DNA from: Hippophae tibetana
Taxonomy: Eukaryota > Streptophyta > Magnoliopsida > Rosales > Elaeagnaceae
Assembly (NCBI GenBank): GCA_037013495.1
Contig: CM072811.1
Coordinates: 20,073,659 to 20,137,658 of the forward strand
Reading direction: 5' to 3'
DNA length: 64,000 nucleotides
Shown: positions 11,199-24,520 of the stretch, in pieces
Numbering within the stretch: the first letter of the stretch is position 1
Layout: each line of letters starts with the position of its first letter
The notes under the pieces: generated by a model
The model's input: only the letters and a program-made list of their open reading frames with translations
What the model was told of the DNA's origin: nothing
The model's database searches: none
Made by a program: the position numbers and the translations under genes

Positions 11199-13082
11199 AT
11201 GGATATTCGGATAACAGAGCTTGTAGATCCAAATGATCCATTGGGGTATTTGAAAAGAAAGGGTTGGGCGAATATACCTGATGCTCGACTTAACCCAAAT
11301 GATAGAATACTTGTTCTATTTGATGCTACTGGTAATCCAATAGAGGAAAATGGTCAACAATTGAAATCCTTTATTGGTCGACTGGCAAAGTCCAGTATAC
11401 CAATAAATATAAATGATTGGTCATCGGTTGACGATGTAGAAAAGTTCAAAATATGGATAACCATTTGTGTAAATCGCTTATATTTTATAATCAATATATA
11501 TATTATATTAGGTGTATTATATCTAATCTTTTGTACTGTGTTTTTACAGAATCGTTACAAAGTTGATGACAGTTGGAAGGGCAAGTGTTATAAGATTGCA
11601 AATAAGGCGTGGAAGGAATACAAGACTTCCAGATTGGCAAGAAATTATGCGTTTCCATATTTGGAAACACTTGATGAGAATGAGATCTACAAAATCCCTG
11701 AAGGACACCCCTGGATTACACCTCAAGTTTGGAATGACTTTGTGGATTATAGACGTTCAGATGAATTTCAAATTATTAGAGAAGATCATCAGAATGTACA
11801 AATGCATAACATTCTTCCTAACTGTACTGGGAGGTCTTCAAATCCTGAAGTTAGATATAGAATGGTATTATTAATTTGTCTTAATTTATAAATATTTTTA
11901 TATTTATTTTCCTCAATTTAATTTCATGTCATTGTTAATAAAATTTTCATAATTTATGTAGGAAGCTGAATTGGGTAGACCTGTTACCCGAATTGAATTG
12001 TACATAGAAACAAAGACTCCCAAAATGAAGAATTCAAGACTGATGACTCAGCGAGGAGAAGAACAATTAAATAAGTTGGTTAGTAATTTCAGTTGATAAA
12101 AAGTCTTAATGATATTTAATAATTGATGTAATAATGAATGATATGTTGTGTGCTTTATTATTTATAGAGAGTTGTTCAAGAAAAAATATCCAAGGGTGAA
12201 ATAATCGAAGAGCTTGGGAGAGATGCTTTATATCATGCATTCAGACGCGAGCATCCTGGTCGTGTTAGGGGAGGTAGCCAATATGATGATTCTATGGAGT
12301 ATTTTAACATTCCAAAACAAAAGCCTCAGACAGTAAGTAAGGAGAAGTAAACTAAAATTGAAGAAGAATTCAACTCCTTTAAGGCCTTAGTGATAAGTGA
12401 GATTTCCACTCTAAAAGAACATCAATCACAACAAATGTCAGCCATGGCATCATGCTACAACTAGGGCATGCCATATTGGTCAAGCATGCAACCATCCATA
12501 CCAGGCATACCACATTCCATGCTAGGCATGCCACAATCTATGCCAAGCATGCCACCATACATGATAGGCATGCCACCCACGCAATCTCATTGTGCTCAAA
12601 CTACATCCAGTATGGGATATAGCCATCCTATTGGTCCTCACTATATGCCAGGAATGCATATGCAATCAAGTAGTGGTTCATTTTCTCCAATGCAATCTGC
12701 ACATTCTTACCATAAATCAAACCAAGATGAACATTTTGGTGAGAATGTACATCAAATAGCTACCCCACATGAGAGTCCTCTTCTATTTAATGAATCATAT
12801 GTGGTAAGATTTCAATTTCTGGTGTATATAATCTATTATTTTTAAATTCTTATTATATGTTTTATTTTTTATATATAACACTTAAATTTTTTACAGAATA
12901 TGAAATGTTTGTTGAAACATCCTTCATCAACGGACTATGTTGCTATTGAAACGGTACAACAATTGAGCGATGATCGGATGATTCATAATCAATATTTGCA
13001 TAATCATTGGCGAATAGTAATTGATCAATCATTGTTTCATGATTTTCCACTACCTGTGCCTTCTGATGCTACCACAGTCTAA
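11199..13082 (+). pseudogene. Second CACTA gene, plant transposase_24 (Ptta/En/Spm) type, five exons
   Basis: Start ATG at 11199 follows a TTTGCAG acceptor, suggesting a 5' UTR intron. Exons fit as 11199-11468, 11550-11864, 11962-12078, 12168-12803 and 12897-13082; every join keeps frame and has GT/AG ends. The product has an N-terminal part with LFDATGNPIEENGQQL, a conserved middle (KGKCYKIANKAWKEYK, then WITPQVWNDFVDYRRSDEF), a GGSQYDDSMEYF block, a Met/Pro-rich tail and a C-terminal HNQYLHNHWRIVIDQ. This is the TNPA-position partner of TNP2, a family thought to bind DNA near element ends. Exon 4 has two in-frame stops (12348 TAA, 12462 TAG), so this copy is probably dead. No CACTA terminal repeat was seen after it. 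Confidence 0.78.
12460..12590 (+). repeat. Degenerate GCATGCCA-type coding repeat
   Basis: Within exon 4 of the second CACTA gene the words GGCATGCCAC, AAGCATGCCACC and similar recur every 12-36 bases. They encode a run of GMP, SMP and MPP units (about nine Met-Pro pairs). GCATGC is palindromic, so the DNA itself is a string of short inverted repeats. Confidence 0.6.
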
Positions 13083-13380
13083 GAGGCGGTTGGATAGTAT
13101 GTGGCTTACACGTCGATTCAAGTTGTTCTAAATTTTGACATGGTACTATTTTTTAAATTAAAAGATAACACTTGTTTACTACTATTATTTTATTATATCT
13201 TATATTGTTACTAAAAAAAATACATATATAATACTTTTTGTTAGTCTATTATACCAGAACTCTTAAATGCAGCACATTTAAGAGATATGAAGCAAGTATC
13301 TCGTGCTAAATCTATGTCTAGTGGCCAATCATCGTGCACCAAGTCATTCAAGAAGAAGCCTTGGAAAAAGTATAGTCATA
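13083..13380. other. Unassigned junction between CACTA relic and copia relic
   Basis: No gene is recognised. The first half is AT-rich. Between 13255 and 13375 there is a short open stretch on the + strand, rich in Ser and Lys, that I cannot assign; it may be a last CACTA remnant. The CACTA 3' terminal repeat would be expected here or further right but is not visible. Confidence 0.4.
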
Positions 13381-15370
13381 TTTATGCGTTAAACTTTAGC
13401 ATAAATGTGCCACCTTTTTGTTAACTTCATGAACTTCAACTTTATTATCATGGTCCTCATACGATCTTAGGTTAAGTATAAACGTCTCATCAAAAGTCAT
13501 GTCTCTATTGATCACGATTTTTGACTCCTTAGGTTACCACAACCTATATCCTTTGATACCATCTTGATAACTCAAAAGAATGCATTTCTTGGTCATTGGA
13601 TCTAGCTTTCCCTCATTAACATAAGCATATTTTCAACACCTAAATACGCATAAAATTGAATAATATGTCGTAGAGCTTGACCACATCTCCTCTGGAATCT
13701 TGAAATCAATAATTATAGAAGGAGATATGTTCACCAAATAACATGTAATGTTAACTATCTCTATTTAAAACTACTTAGGAAAGCCTGCATTAGAGAGTAG
13801 ATACCAAGCTCTCTTAAGAAATGTTATGTTCATATGTGCTACCACATCATTCTATTATGGTGTATGCCATACAATTTTATGGCAAGTTATACTTTCATTT
13901 GTAAAAAACTCATTGAACTCATTGTTACATAATTCTAATCTGTTAGCAGTTCTGAGTTGCTTGACCTTCTTTTCCGCTAGAGTTTTTCATTGCATGAACT
14001 TAAGGAATACATCACTCTTTTGTTTTAAGACATATATCCAAACTTTCCCCGCATAATCATTAATGAAAGTTTACACATTTCTCACTCCACTGTGATAAGA
14101 AACACTTGCTGGAGTCCATAGGTCTAAATGAATGTAATCAAGAGTCCCTCACATCTTATGAACTATAGTGCTGAATTTCACTATGCTTTGTTTCCGATAA
14201 AATAATACACACAAAAATTCAACTTCCCAATACGGTCTCCATCAAGCAAGCCTCTCTTACTAAGCTCATCCAGTCTTTACTCACATATATGTTCAATCTC
14301 ATATGCCACAAACAGGTTTGGTCAGAATTAGAAATAAATAAATCAAGGTTGAACCTACCATCATGCTACCTTGTAGGATATACAATCCATTTTTTTAATT
14401 TTCATTTCATAACTGTCAAGAAACCTCTAGAAAATTTAGACTCTACCTTCAACTCAATATGAATAGTCAAAAGATTTTTGAGTGCTCAATGAAATTAAGT
14501 TCATTTGAAGATCTAACACATACCTCACATCGATTAACATTCACATATTACCGTCGTTCATATTGATTTGTGTTATATCTTTATCAGTTACCCTACAAGC
14601 AATAACTGTTCCATCAAAATTTGAAGTACTCACTTTGTTTTTCTTGAGCTCTAAGCAATTTATATTCCAATGGCCTTATTTTTGACAATTATGATATATA
14701 TTTTTATTCTTTCAATAGTTTTTTTGTGATTTAAGTTGACTTCTTGTGTAGTTCTTCTTCCTTTATGTTTTACCTCGAACTAATAATCCTTTAGTAGACT
14801 CACTCCTACAATAGGAATCATTGAGTCGCCTATTCAATTTACATGATTGTAAGGTCATCTTTACTTCCCCATGGATAGTAAACTTTTTTCTAAAAACTAT
14901 GGTGTGTGCTAAACTATCATAAGAATTCGACAAAAAACTAAGAAGAAAAATAGACTGATCCTCATCATTTATTGCTTATTAATATTTTTTAAACTAACAA
15001 TAACTTCATTAAATTTATCGATAATTATATAAATAAACACATATTCTTATGGAGACAATATATTTGTTTCTTAAAGTAGAGATGATTATAAAAAGATTTT
15101 GCCAAATATTAACTCTTTAACTTTTCCGGTTGATTGTCTTTTTTTCCTAAGACTTCTCTTAAAACTTTACTACTCAAAGATAATAAAAATGTGTTATAAG
15201 CCTTTTCATTATCGCTTATTTTTGTGTGGATGTTAGATCATTTGAAAAATTTGTTTCTCCTTTTAATGCCATCACACATTCTTGATGTTTGAGAAGAGAA
15301 AATATGTTCATCCAGTGTAATTTAAAATTATTATTGTTATTAAATTTTTTAATATCAATTTTTACTGAAG
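13381..15370 (-). mobile_element. Ty1/copia retrotransposon relic (gag to integrase), reverse strand
   Basis: On the reverse strand, reading from 15370 down, the conceptual peptides match copia gag (KFNNNNNFKLHWMNIFSLL, then ALKGETNF near 15260-15360). A gag middle near 14830-15200 follows, then a region between gag and integrase near 14560-14680. The integrase core lies near 13870-14130, and the end of integrase near 13460-13560 carries the family words GIKGYRLW and INRDMTFDE. No LTRs are recognised around it, so this is a fragment. It is heavily broken, with well over ten breaks, and looks old. Confidence 0.8.
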
Positions 15371-16919
15371 TAATTGTTGTGATATTAATTATTATAGAAT
15401 AATAATATTTTATAAAGAAAATTAATGGAAGAATAAATAACTCAATAACTATGCTTTTATATATATATATATATATAATGTTAAAAGAAAACGAAGACAA
15501 AGACGGAGAGGAGAAAACTTTAGGGGGGGGGAATGCAGCCCTTAATTATAAGATGAATTGAATTACACATTCATCCATAATAATAGTTAAACTATATATA
15601 CACAAAAGCAATATTAATAATATTGACCTCCATTCACCTATCAAAATTTAACATTGTAATATTAATATAAATTTTGAAGCCATATAATATTATAATATGA
15701 AATATCATAAATTTCATGTGCTATAAGTTACATTTTCAAGTCCCAATGTACCAAGTACAAAGCAAGTAGATTGATTTTTTTTTTCTTTTTTTAGATTGAG
15801 ATGTCATTCAGATGTGATTTATTCTTCCACTCCTCAGATTGATGCAATTTCCATTGGTTATCGACGAATGTGTGGTTTGCAAGATGTGGAAGATGAAGAC
15901 TCAGATTGATTTCAAATGTTGTAATAATGTAGCCAAAATACTTTAAAAGTAGATTTCAAGAATTTTGTATATTTTATTAACGAGTTTATAATTTAATAGT
16001 ATTTATTTTGTTTTAGTATATAAAAAATTTAAAGATTAAATTTTAGATACAAATATATAAATTTTGTAGTTGCTTGAAAATATAAAAAAAATTATAGATT
16101 TCTTGAAAGTGTCACCTAAGTGTATACATGTTGATAATTTTCTAGCACAAATTGAATAGAAACAAAATCCTAAACACTACTCAATTTAATTCTCTTGGTT
16201 CATAAACAATTAGAGCCCAATTGGGAATCATATCCTATCAGAGTAGTGGTATCCCATTTCTAATAGATGTTTTATTCTTTTTAAAATTCTTCAATTTAAT
16301 CAAATTAATTATTTATATTTATTTTATAAATAATTTATAATTTAATAAATTATCAAAATATCATTTTCTTGTTAAACAAGCAAACACGCAGACCAAGTAT
16401 ATATTTTGACATTTTAATTTTTTATTAACTAATTAAATAATTATTTACTATGATTAAATAGTATATAATTTAATTAATTAATATTAATAAATATATGATT
16501 AATAAAATTACCATTTTATCATCCATATTTATTTTAACATATATTAATGTATTTCTAAAATAATTATTTATTTATGATTTATACATTATTATTAATTAAC
16601 TTGAATTCGATAAAATTGTTAGTTTAAAATAAATAACACTTTAATTAAAATATTAATTTCATAAATTTAAAATTATTCTAATAATAACATGAGATCGAAT
16701 TCTTTAACTTGTATTTATTATTTACTCAATTTTTAAACCTAAGTAACCATTGATCATATACGATTAATTAGAGTTTGAATGTTTTTATTTTACCTTTTTA
16801 ATTACCTTTCTATTTAATTACCTACTATTAATATAAAGCAATTATTTGTCATCATATTATGAAATTACGTGTAATTGAACAAACATAAGAATAGTTAAGA
16901 AGTTGGGTTGAGAGCAATA
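15371..16919. other. AT-rich intergenic DNA, no gene seen
   Basis: The sequence is strongly AT-rich with a (TA)n run at about 15458-15477 and a G9 run near 15523. I see no reading frame with family resemblance on either strand. One stretch of more ordinary composition (15800-15910) gives short open frames only. Confidence 0.6.
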
Positions 16920-17870
16920 AATATACAAATAATTATATATAATCTTTAACTATTTTAATTTTATAAAGAAATTTAAAAATTGATTTAATAATCAAAACTA
17001 ATTATTTTTATAATTTTAATTATTTTATTTTTAATTAAGTGATTATATGAATTATTTATTATTATATGAAAAATTAATTTTAATTAAAAACATTTAAAAT
17101 TTTAAAAAATATAACTAAAATAATTATATACAATGTATAAATTTTTAAATTATATTAAAAAAATAGTGATTAAATAATCATAATTAAAATTTTAGTTTTT
17201 AAATTCTAATTAAACAATTATGATTGTTATTTATTATTTTAAAAATAATAATTTTTAATTAATATTAAAGTTTTGAAAAAATGTGATTAAAATAATTATA
17301 TATAATTTATGTTTTTAATTTTTTAATTTTTTAAAAACAAAATTATAAAATTATAATTAAATTCATTTAAAATTTTAATTTTTAATTTTTAATTAAATCA
17401 TCATGTCTATTATTTATCATTTTAAATAACTAATTTCAATTAAAAAAATTGAAAAAAAGTGACAAATATGTGATTAAATAATTTTAATTGAAATTTTTTA
17501 AATTTTTAATTTAAATTTTTAATAAATCATTATTTTCATTATTTATTATCTTAAAAAAATATTTTTTAATTAAAAATATTAAAAAATAGATAAATGAAAG
17601 GGTGATTAAATAATTCAACTTATTATTTATTATTCTAAAATAAATTAATTTTAATTAAAAAATATTAAAACTTTGAATAAAAATGATTAAAATAATTATA
17701 TACAATCTATAATATTTTAAATTTTATAAAAAATAATATTAAATAATTCTATCACTAAAATATTTTAAAATTTTAATTTTTAAATAAGTCATTATGTTTA
17801 TAATTTATTATTTAAAAATAATTAATTTTAATGAAAAATATTATATACTTAACGCATTTATAATTAAATT
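16920..17870. repeat. Degenerate AT-rich tandem array, unit about 175-200 bases
   Basis: The word AAAATAATTATATA(C/T)AAT returns near 16922, 17116, 17291 and 17687, spacings of about 194, 175 and 396 (roughly twice 198). A second word, TTATTTATTAT followed by a run like AATTAATTTTAATTAAAAA, returns near 17055, 17230, 17413, 17540, 17617 and 17800. Between them the order of words is kept. This fits about five diverged monomers of a satellite-like repeat with later shortening of some units. Extreme AT content makes chance matches easy, so the call is tentative. Confidence 0.45.
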
Positions 17871-19231
17871 AAATTATATAGAAAATTAGATTTCATTAAT
17901 GATATTGTTAAGAGTTATAATAATCATCATAATGCGAAGGTACATTATGAGTTAAAAATAAAATATTCCATGTTTCGACAGGTCTAAGCTGCGAAGGGAT
18001 GTCAAACGCTCAATGGGGCGGCACCATATGATGCCGAAGCATGCTCAGGTGGTAGCAAGACTAGCGATGGCCTAGACGATGGTGATAACGACGGCCCATG
18101 GGTCGTGGTTGAAAAATACGGCACAAATTGTAGCAATTTTGCGACAGTGTTGGGTGGGGTTTTCACCGAAGGTGGGTTTTGGATCAGGCGATAGAGTCTG
18201 ATTCTGTTGAATCGACCGCAGTGGTGGTTTTGGGATCGTGGATTTATTTTTTTCATAATATTTTGCGTGCGGGAAAAAAAAAGTATTATTATTTTTCAGA
18301 TGAAATTTAAAAAAACACACACAAACACAGAAAACAACAACTTGCGAATAGATAAATAAAATCATATAAAATAGAAGTGAAAAATAGGAAAAAGATAGAT
18401 AAAAAGCAAAAAATAATTGCTAAACTAAGGTTGTGAATTTAAATAAATAAAAATATGATAAATAACATATAATTTTAGAAGAAATTAATACTATAATTCA
18501 ATTTATTATGATCTATGTAATAAATATAATATTAAGTCTAGGGTTATAAAATAACTAATAATGATCAAAAATAATAATCTAATAACTAAGTAATAAATTT
18601 AAATATAATTAGGAAACTAAAATTTTATATTATAATAATAATTTAAATATAGAAAAAAAATTAATTTAAATAATTATTATCTACTTATTTTATAGAAAGT
18701 ATCTTTCTTTTTAAAAAAAATAATATTTTGGTGATAATATTATTAAAAAGAGGAAAAAGAAAAAAGAAAAAAAGCAAGAACCAATGAGCCAAGAGAAAGC
18801 ACATTTTTCATTCTTTTTTTGATAGTTTTATTGGGTATATTATGACGATCAAAGCAACAGTTAATATCGCATCTTGGTATCGAAAGGAACCACAAACAGA
18901 AGCATTAAGCTATGAAAACACAGCTCCCCCAAATTCTATAATTGATTTGATTCTATAATTGATTTGACTTATTGGGTATAAAAATGGTCGGCATTCCCCT
19001 TATTTCTATTTTTTTTTCTTTGCAGCAGATAATTATACATATGCTATCCATATTGCCTTATCTATTATTAAATTATTTTTTATCTCGTTTATATTATTTA
19101 TTTATTTATTATATTTATATTTTATTATCGAATATAAAAAATATAAATAATAACATTTATCTAAATTATATTAAATTAACATAAAGTAACTCAAATTAAT
19201 TTGATATTAGATAGCTAATAAAGACTAATAA
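17871..19231. other. AT-rich DNA with a GC-richer island, no gene seen
   Basis: The 18000-18250 stretch stands out as near 50 percent GC inside DNA of about 20 percent GC. It is open on more than one frame of both strands but matches nothing I recognise. It may be a fragment of a captured gene or of a mobile element. The rest is AT-rich and empty. Confidence 0.45.
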
Positions 19232-19306
19232 TGATAAGATTGTCTTCCTTTAAAAAAATTGATAAGATTGTCTTCCTTTCAAAAAATGATAAGATTGTCT
19301 TTATTG
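19232..19306 (+). repeat. Short tandem repeat, three copies of about 28 bases
   Basis: The unit starting TGATAAGATTGTCTTCCTTT occurs at 19232 and 19260, and a shortened third copy starts at 19287. The first two are almost identical, so the array is recent compared with its surroundings. Confidence 0.8.
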
Positions 19307-21884
19307 GTTCAAAACTTTGCAAGTAATAAATTAAAAAAAAATATGGTTATTTGTAATTAATACTTTGGATTAAAGCCAAAACTTGTTCATTTTATTAATT
19401 AGCTTTGCAGGCCAATGGATCACGTAGACTCTGTAATGAATTTAGTAACTGAACAATTAAAATAGAGCATTGGGGATAATATTTAAATGAATTTTATGTG
19501 TTAAAATATAATTAAATTATAAAAATAGATCCAATAAATCTACAAAACATTTCATCAAAAATTATAAAATAAAAAAAGACATTTAATTTCCTTAGATATT
19601 CATTGAAGGCTTTTAGGAAACGTGTTTTATGTTGTTAATTAATTATTCGAGTACTTGCAGCCATGATAAAGTATATGCTTACGGAATAGACCCAGTAATG
19701 TCAAATAGCAATAATTCTATATATATGGCTTGCAAAACTAGTGGTTCCTAGCTTTTGCCTACTTAAAAAGATCTATACTCATGTCATGTATGTACCTTGA
19801 GTTTTTTCGGCAAATCTCTATATATCAACTTAGAACAATTAATCTCAAGTCAAATGCTTAAAATCATATCGGCTTCTGTAGCATTTAGATATCTAGAATT
19901 GGATTTCATATCTTTATTATTAATTCAAACAATCATTTTTTGCACGTGTATTTCAGTGGCAAATTTTTTTATTGAAGAAATTCGTCACAATTAAGAACAT
20001 ACAACCTTACATTTTTTTTTTTACCTAGGAAGTAGTATTGTTTAAATTTTAAAAATTTAATTTTATAACATAATTTATTTATACATAAAATTTTATTTTT
20101 AATCTTTTTTTTATACACGTATGTATGTTTGATGTAAGGTGACGATGGTATTAAATTGGTATTAAATTGATGCTAAACACAAATCAAAGAGATTGAAAAT
20201 AGAAGCGAGTCATGTTCGTTCTAAGTAAAAAAAAAAAAGAGATGGAAGAAAAATTAATAATAAATTTATCTTAAATATGTTACAATACACATTAAAAAAA
20301 TCTTCAAATTAAATGAAGTTTCTATTTTAATTTTATAACCTAGAATAAATTAATGAATTGGTTTATTAAATTAAAACATTTTAAAAATATTGATAAAAAT
20401 AAGTAATCAATCAGTTAGCATTGATATTATCAAACTCTAGCTAGTAAATTACCTTCAACAAGTCGGTACCCTTTTTTGGGTTTCGGCTAGTGGCTCGTCA
20501 ACTTAAATTGCTCCACTAATAAAGTCATGCATTTGTAATGCTTTAAAATATATGTCATGCATTTGTAATGCAATTTTTTATAATAAAAAAACAAAACAAA
20601 CAATCAAACACACAAAACAAAAGAGTACGTGAGGAGAAAATATTTATAAGATTAGCAATATTAGGTCAAATTAAAAGTTTGTTATTATATATTTAAATTA
20701 AAATAATATCTATTAAAATTTATAATTATAAAAATATTATTTTATATTTAGTTTATATATTTTTATTATTGAAAAAAATCTAATTTAATTTAATATAATT
20801 CAAGTTAATTATGACCATATATATCCGTTTAATATTTAAATTTAACTTATTCATACTCATTCAATATTACTTTGTTTAACTCATATTTTTACTATTAAAA
20901 AATATCTAATTTATTATTTTACATTGAATGTCTTATAATTAAATATAGTTCAAGTTATACTAAAAGTATTTATACACGTTCACTATTAAACTTCATCAAA
21001 TTCAACTTTATTTATTATTATTAAATGTTATTTTTATTGTTATAAATTTTATGAATATTATTTTATATAATTTTCCAATTTTGTAATTTACATAAACCTT
21101 AGCCAATAAACGTTACCCAATAATTGAGTTAGAACTCACACAACAATGATGCTTACAATAAGCATAACAAACGTGTTATTATACTTGGGTCACAAATAGA
21201 CGTAAGAAAGATGTTATTATACTTGATAGTTGAATGTAACTCTATATATAAACTTGATATATATATTATACAAATGTTTTAATTGGAAACAGTACTGTAA
21301 GTTTTTTTTAAGTCTTTTACCATAGTAAATTTTGTTAATACCAAAGTTTTTTATTTTTAAAAATTTTAAAGCATTAAATTATGAGGTAAAATATAAATTC
21401 TCTAACATTAATATATTCTACTTTAAAAATGTCAAATCTCCTTTTATTTGGAAACTGCACATTTTTATATAAGTGATACATTTTATGATTTATGATATTT
21501 ATTTTATAGTCACACTCTATACTCATTTTATATATATATATATATATATATATCAATTCTCACATATTTATATTGATTTATTATTTTCTATATGTTTTAT
21601 GTGTTTACTTCCTGTTAGGTGACAAAGGGAGCAAAAAGAGACAAAAATATGTATTTAAAGCTAAAACTACAAGCGCACATGGCATACTATTCTCGGGTTT
21701 CATTGAAAATTTTGGAACAACAACATGCAACGTGTCATGGTCTTACATGCGTCACGACACAAACTTCTCGGATTGGATCACAAAACACAAGTGTTAATGC
21801 ATGCCATGACATTTAATGCCCAAGTTTCAAAGTTTTAATCCTAAATGTATTTTATTTAAACCAATCACTGTTATTAGGGTTAAT
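19307..21884. other. AT-rich intergenic DNA, no gene seen
   Basis: Contains a two-copy direct repeat of GTCATGCATTTGTAATGC (about 20524-20571) and a (TA)n run (21530-21552). 21600-21850 has more even composition and two short overlapping open frames (up to 74 codons) with no recognised family. Nothing else is supported. Confidence 0.6.
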
Positions 21885-23784
21885 AATTTGATATAGAGAT
21901 ATATAGAGAGTTTTGAAATAATTAGAGAATTGAAATAAGAGACAAGATAGATCAAAGAGCACATCAAAAGCAAACTTTTGAAGAATACCAGATAGTTGGC
22001 TTCTTGAAGGTGTGACTCAGCTAAAGTCTGAACCTAATCAAACCTTAGAACCTACCCAAAACAAAGAACATAGGGAAATTATTTCATATAAAGATAATAG
22101 TGTCGAACTTAGTTTTGTAGATCTACCAACTTGAGATACTCTTATGTCTCTACAACAAGTATCTCTAACTTTTCATCTGTGGATTTACCACTTAAAGCCA
22201 AACCTAGGTCTTCTACCTCAGATATCCCTAGGGTAAAACTCAAAGCAGTAGACTTAGTACACCAGTACCAAGACCAGTCTATACTATTGACAAAACTTCT
22301 GAGATAAGCGATTCATCTCAATTATATCCTATTTTATCACAAACTTTGTCTCAAGCTCCAACTATACAGCTAGGACCAACAAGTTAAATGTATTAACCTT
22401 GGAACATCAAGTATTAGACATAGAAACCCTATGTCTAGACATAGATTTTCCTCATAACAAAATGATTAAAAAATGGTTTCTTAAAACATACTCAGAAAAA
22501 GTGCTAGGGCTAATAGCTTTAGGAAACACGTTAGGTATGTTCAGGAACACAAGCAAAACATATTATTTTTTGATTGGTTTGAAATTTATTGGGAAAACAA
22601 AGGATAACCCTTTCCTTTCAATCTTAACCAAAAACATAAGAATATTACTACAATAGTTAACATTGAACCAGTTAGCTTGGTTGAAACATTACCAGTCATT
22701 ATAGATAGCTCTAAACCAGTTACTATAGAAGACTCTATCAACATTGAACCTATAGTTACACCTATAGTTCCAATCATAATTGATCCTAAATGGGTCAACA
22801 TTATCATAGAACCTATAGCCATAGTACCTGATCCTATAACTATAGTTTGAGAAACCAAGACAATTCATTTTTCATAAAACAATACCCAAGATATCACATT
22901 AGAAGATTTCGATAGGTTATTATATGATGAATATAGGAACCTAAAACCAGTTGAACCAGTTAATTCAATTAACATGGTCAACACTAAAAGGAAATCACCC
23001 ATATGGGAAACCCCAGATGGATCAATAGAGGCTAAGCATCCTCTGTTGAGACATATTACCTTTCCTTATGCGGATAGTAAGGTAAAAGCCTTCCCTATTA
23101 AGAACCCTTAAGAGAACCAAGCAGTTAACCTCAAAAACATAGTTACCCAAAACAACTTTACCAATATGAGCCTAAATACTCTAGGTAAACAGCTTACTAA
23201 GATAGAGAAAAATCAAAAGACTAATCTTCCCTCTACCTCTTACTAAGCCGTGTAGATAGTAAAGTCCAAAACCCAATCTTTAAACCCTTCTAGGTCTCCA
23301 AACCAGCCCAGTAAGAAATATCATCAAAATTTGAGAAACTTTAAAAATGGAGTAACATCCTTAAACTCCAACTAGAAGACCAAGCCTTAAATACAAACTA
23401 GGTTTGATTATACCTATGTCTCCACAGGCTTCAAATCTAACCAAAAACCCAACACAGAGTCTTAGTGTTCTTAGCAACCTAGAACCTATAACCTCTAATA
23501 AGGATTCCATTTAGGAATTACTTCCTGAACCAACTCCTCAACTTCAAAAATTAGCTTGGTAAGAACCTAGTCCAGTTAGGTACCCAACCCAGCAAATGAT
23601 ATAACATGAGATATTAAATTTCTTATAGCAAATGACAATGGCGTCAAATGTGTATAAGACTCAAAATGGAACAACTGATAAAACAATTATCGAATTATTA
23701 ATAGTTGGCTTCTCAGGCCAACTAAAATGATGATGGGATCATCATCTTTCAAAACAATAACAGTTAGATATCTTCAATACGATA

Positions 23785-24520
23785 TTGACTGGTGAGTATG
23801 ATGAACCCATACTTGATCAATATAGAGCTCCTATTCAGGATGCAGTCTTCACATTACTCTTTACAATATCACACCATTTTATGAGAGATTCATCCCATTT
23901 AAAAGATAAAAACGTTGATCTTCTTTCAAACATAAGGTGTAAGAAAATGAGTGATTTTCAAAATTATAAAACTTTATTTATGAGTAGAGTCATGTTAAGA
24001 GATGATACTAGACAGTCTTTCTGGAAAGAGAAGTTCCTGGCAAAACTTCCTCCATTTCTAGGTGAGAAAACTAGGAACAAAATTCGTGAAGTATATGATA
24101 ATCACATTATTCCTTATGATCAGTTAATCTATGGTGAATTGATCACCTTCGCTCAAAACCAGGGTCTTGAGATCTGCCAAGATGTGGAAATCCAAAAACA
24201 AATGAAACAAGAGTTGAAAATCTCCAAAAGAGAAATTGGATCATTTTGCAAACAATTTGATAACAACTTCTCTGTTGAACAATCCTACAATGGAAACTGT
24301 AATAAAAATTTTACCAAACCTTATAAGAAATCTCATAAAACTTATAAGACATTTTCAACACCTAGAAAACCATTCTTTGAAAAAAGGATGATTTTTTATA
24401 AAAACTCTTATAAAAGAAATTTTAATAAGGAATCCAAACCTTATAATAAAACCTTTAAAAAATTTAAAGATTTTAAATGTTATAAATGTGGTAAGAAAGG
24501 TCATACTGCCAATTATTGAA
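23785..24520 (+). other. Coat-protein-like region of the pararetrovirus fossil
   Basis: The longest surviving open part of the viral copy. It has an alpha-helical capsid-like front (RDSSHLKDKNVDLL, then FQNYKTLFMSRVMLRDDTR), a strongly basic, Lys/Phe/Tyr-rich tail and a zinc-knuckle-type motif near 24475-24520. This layout is usual for caulimovirid coat proteins, where the knuckle binds RNA. Fossil sequence. Confidence 0.75.

Noticed and set aside
15216-15500. 94-codon reverse frame as a separate gene
   Set aside because: Its second half is the gag end of the copia relic; the front is a translated (TA)n run (IYIYIYK). It is not a gene by itself.
18002-18365. Two overlapping reverse frames of 84 and 97 codons
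   Set aside because: Pro/Ser/Thr-rich with no recognised domain, and the + strand is open too. Kept only as an odd GC-rich island.
21573-21816. Two overlapping + frames of 65-74 codons as a viral or host gene
   Set aside because: No domain recognised, and both frames are open over the same 200 bases. It lies left of the recognisable part of the pararetrovirus and cannot be tied to it.
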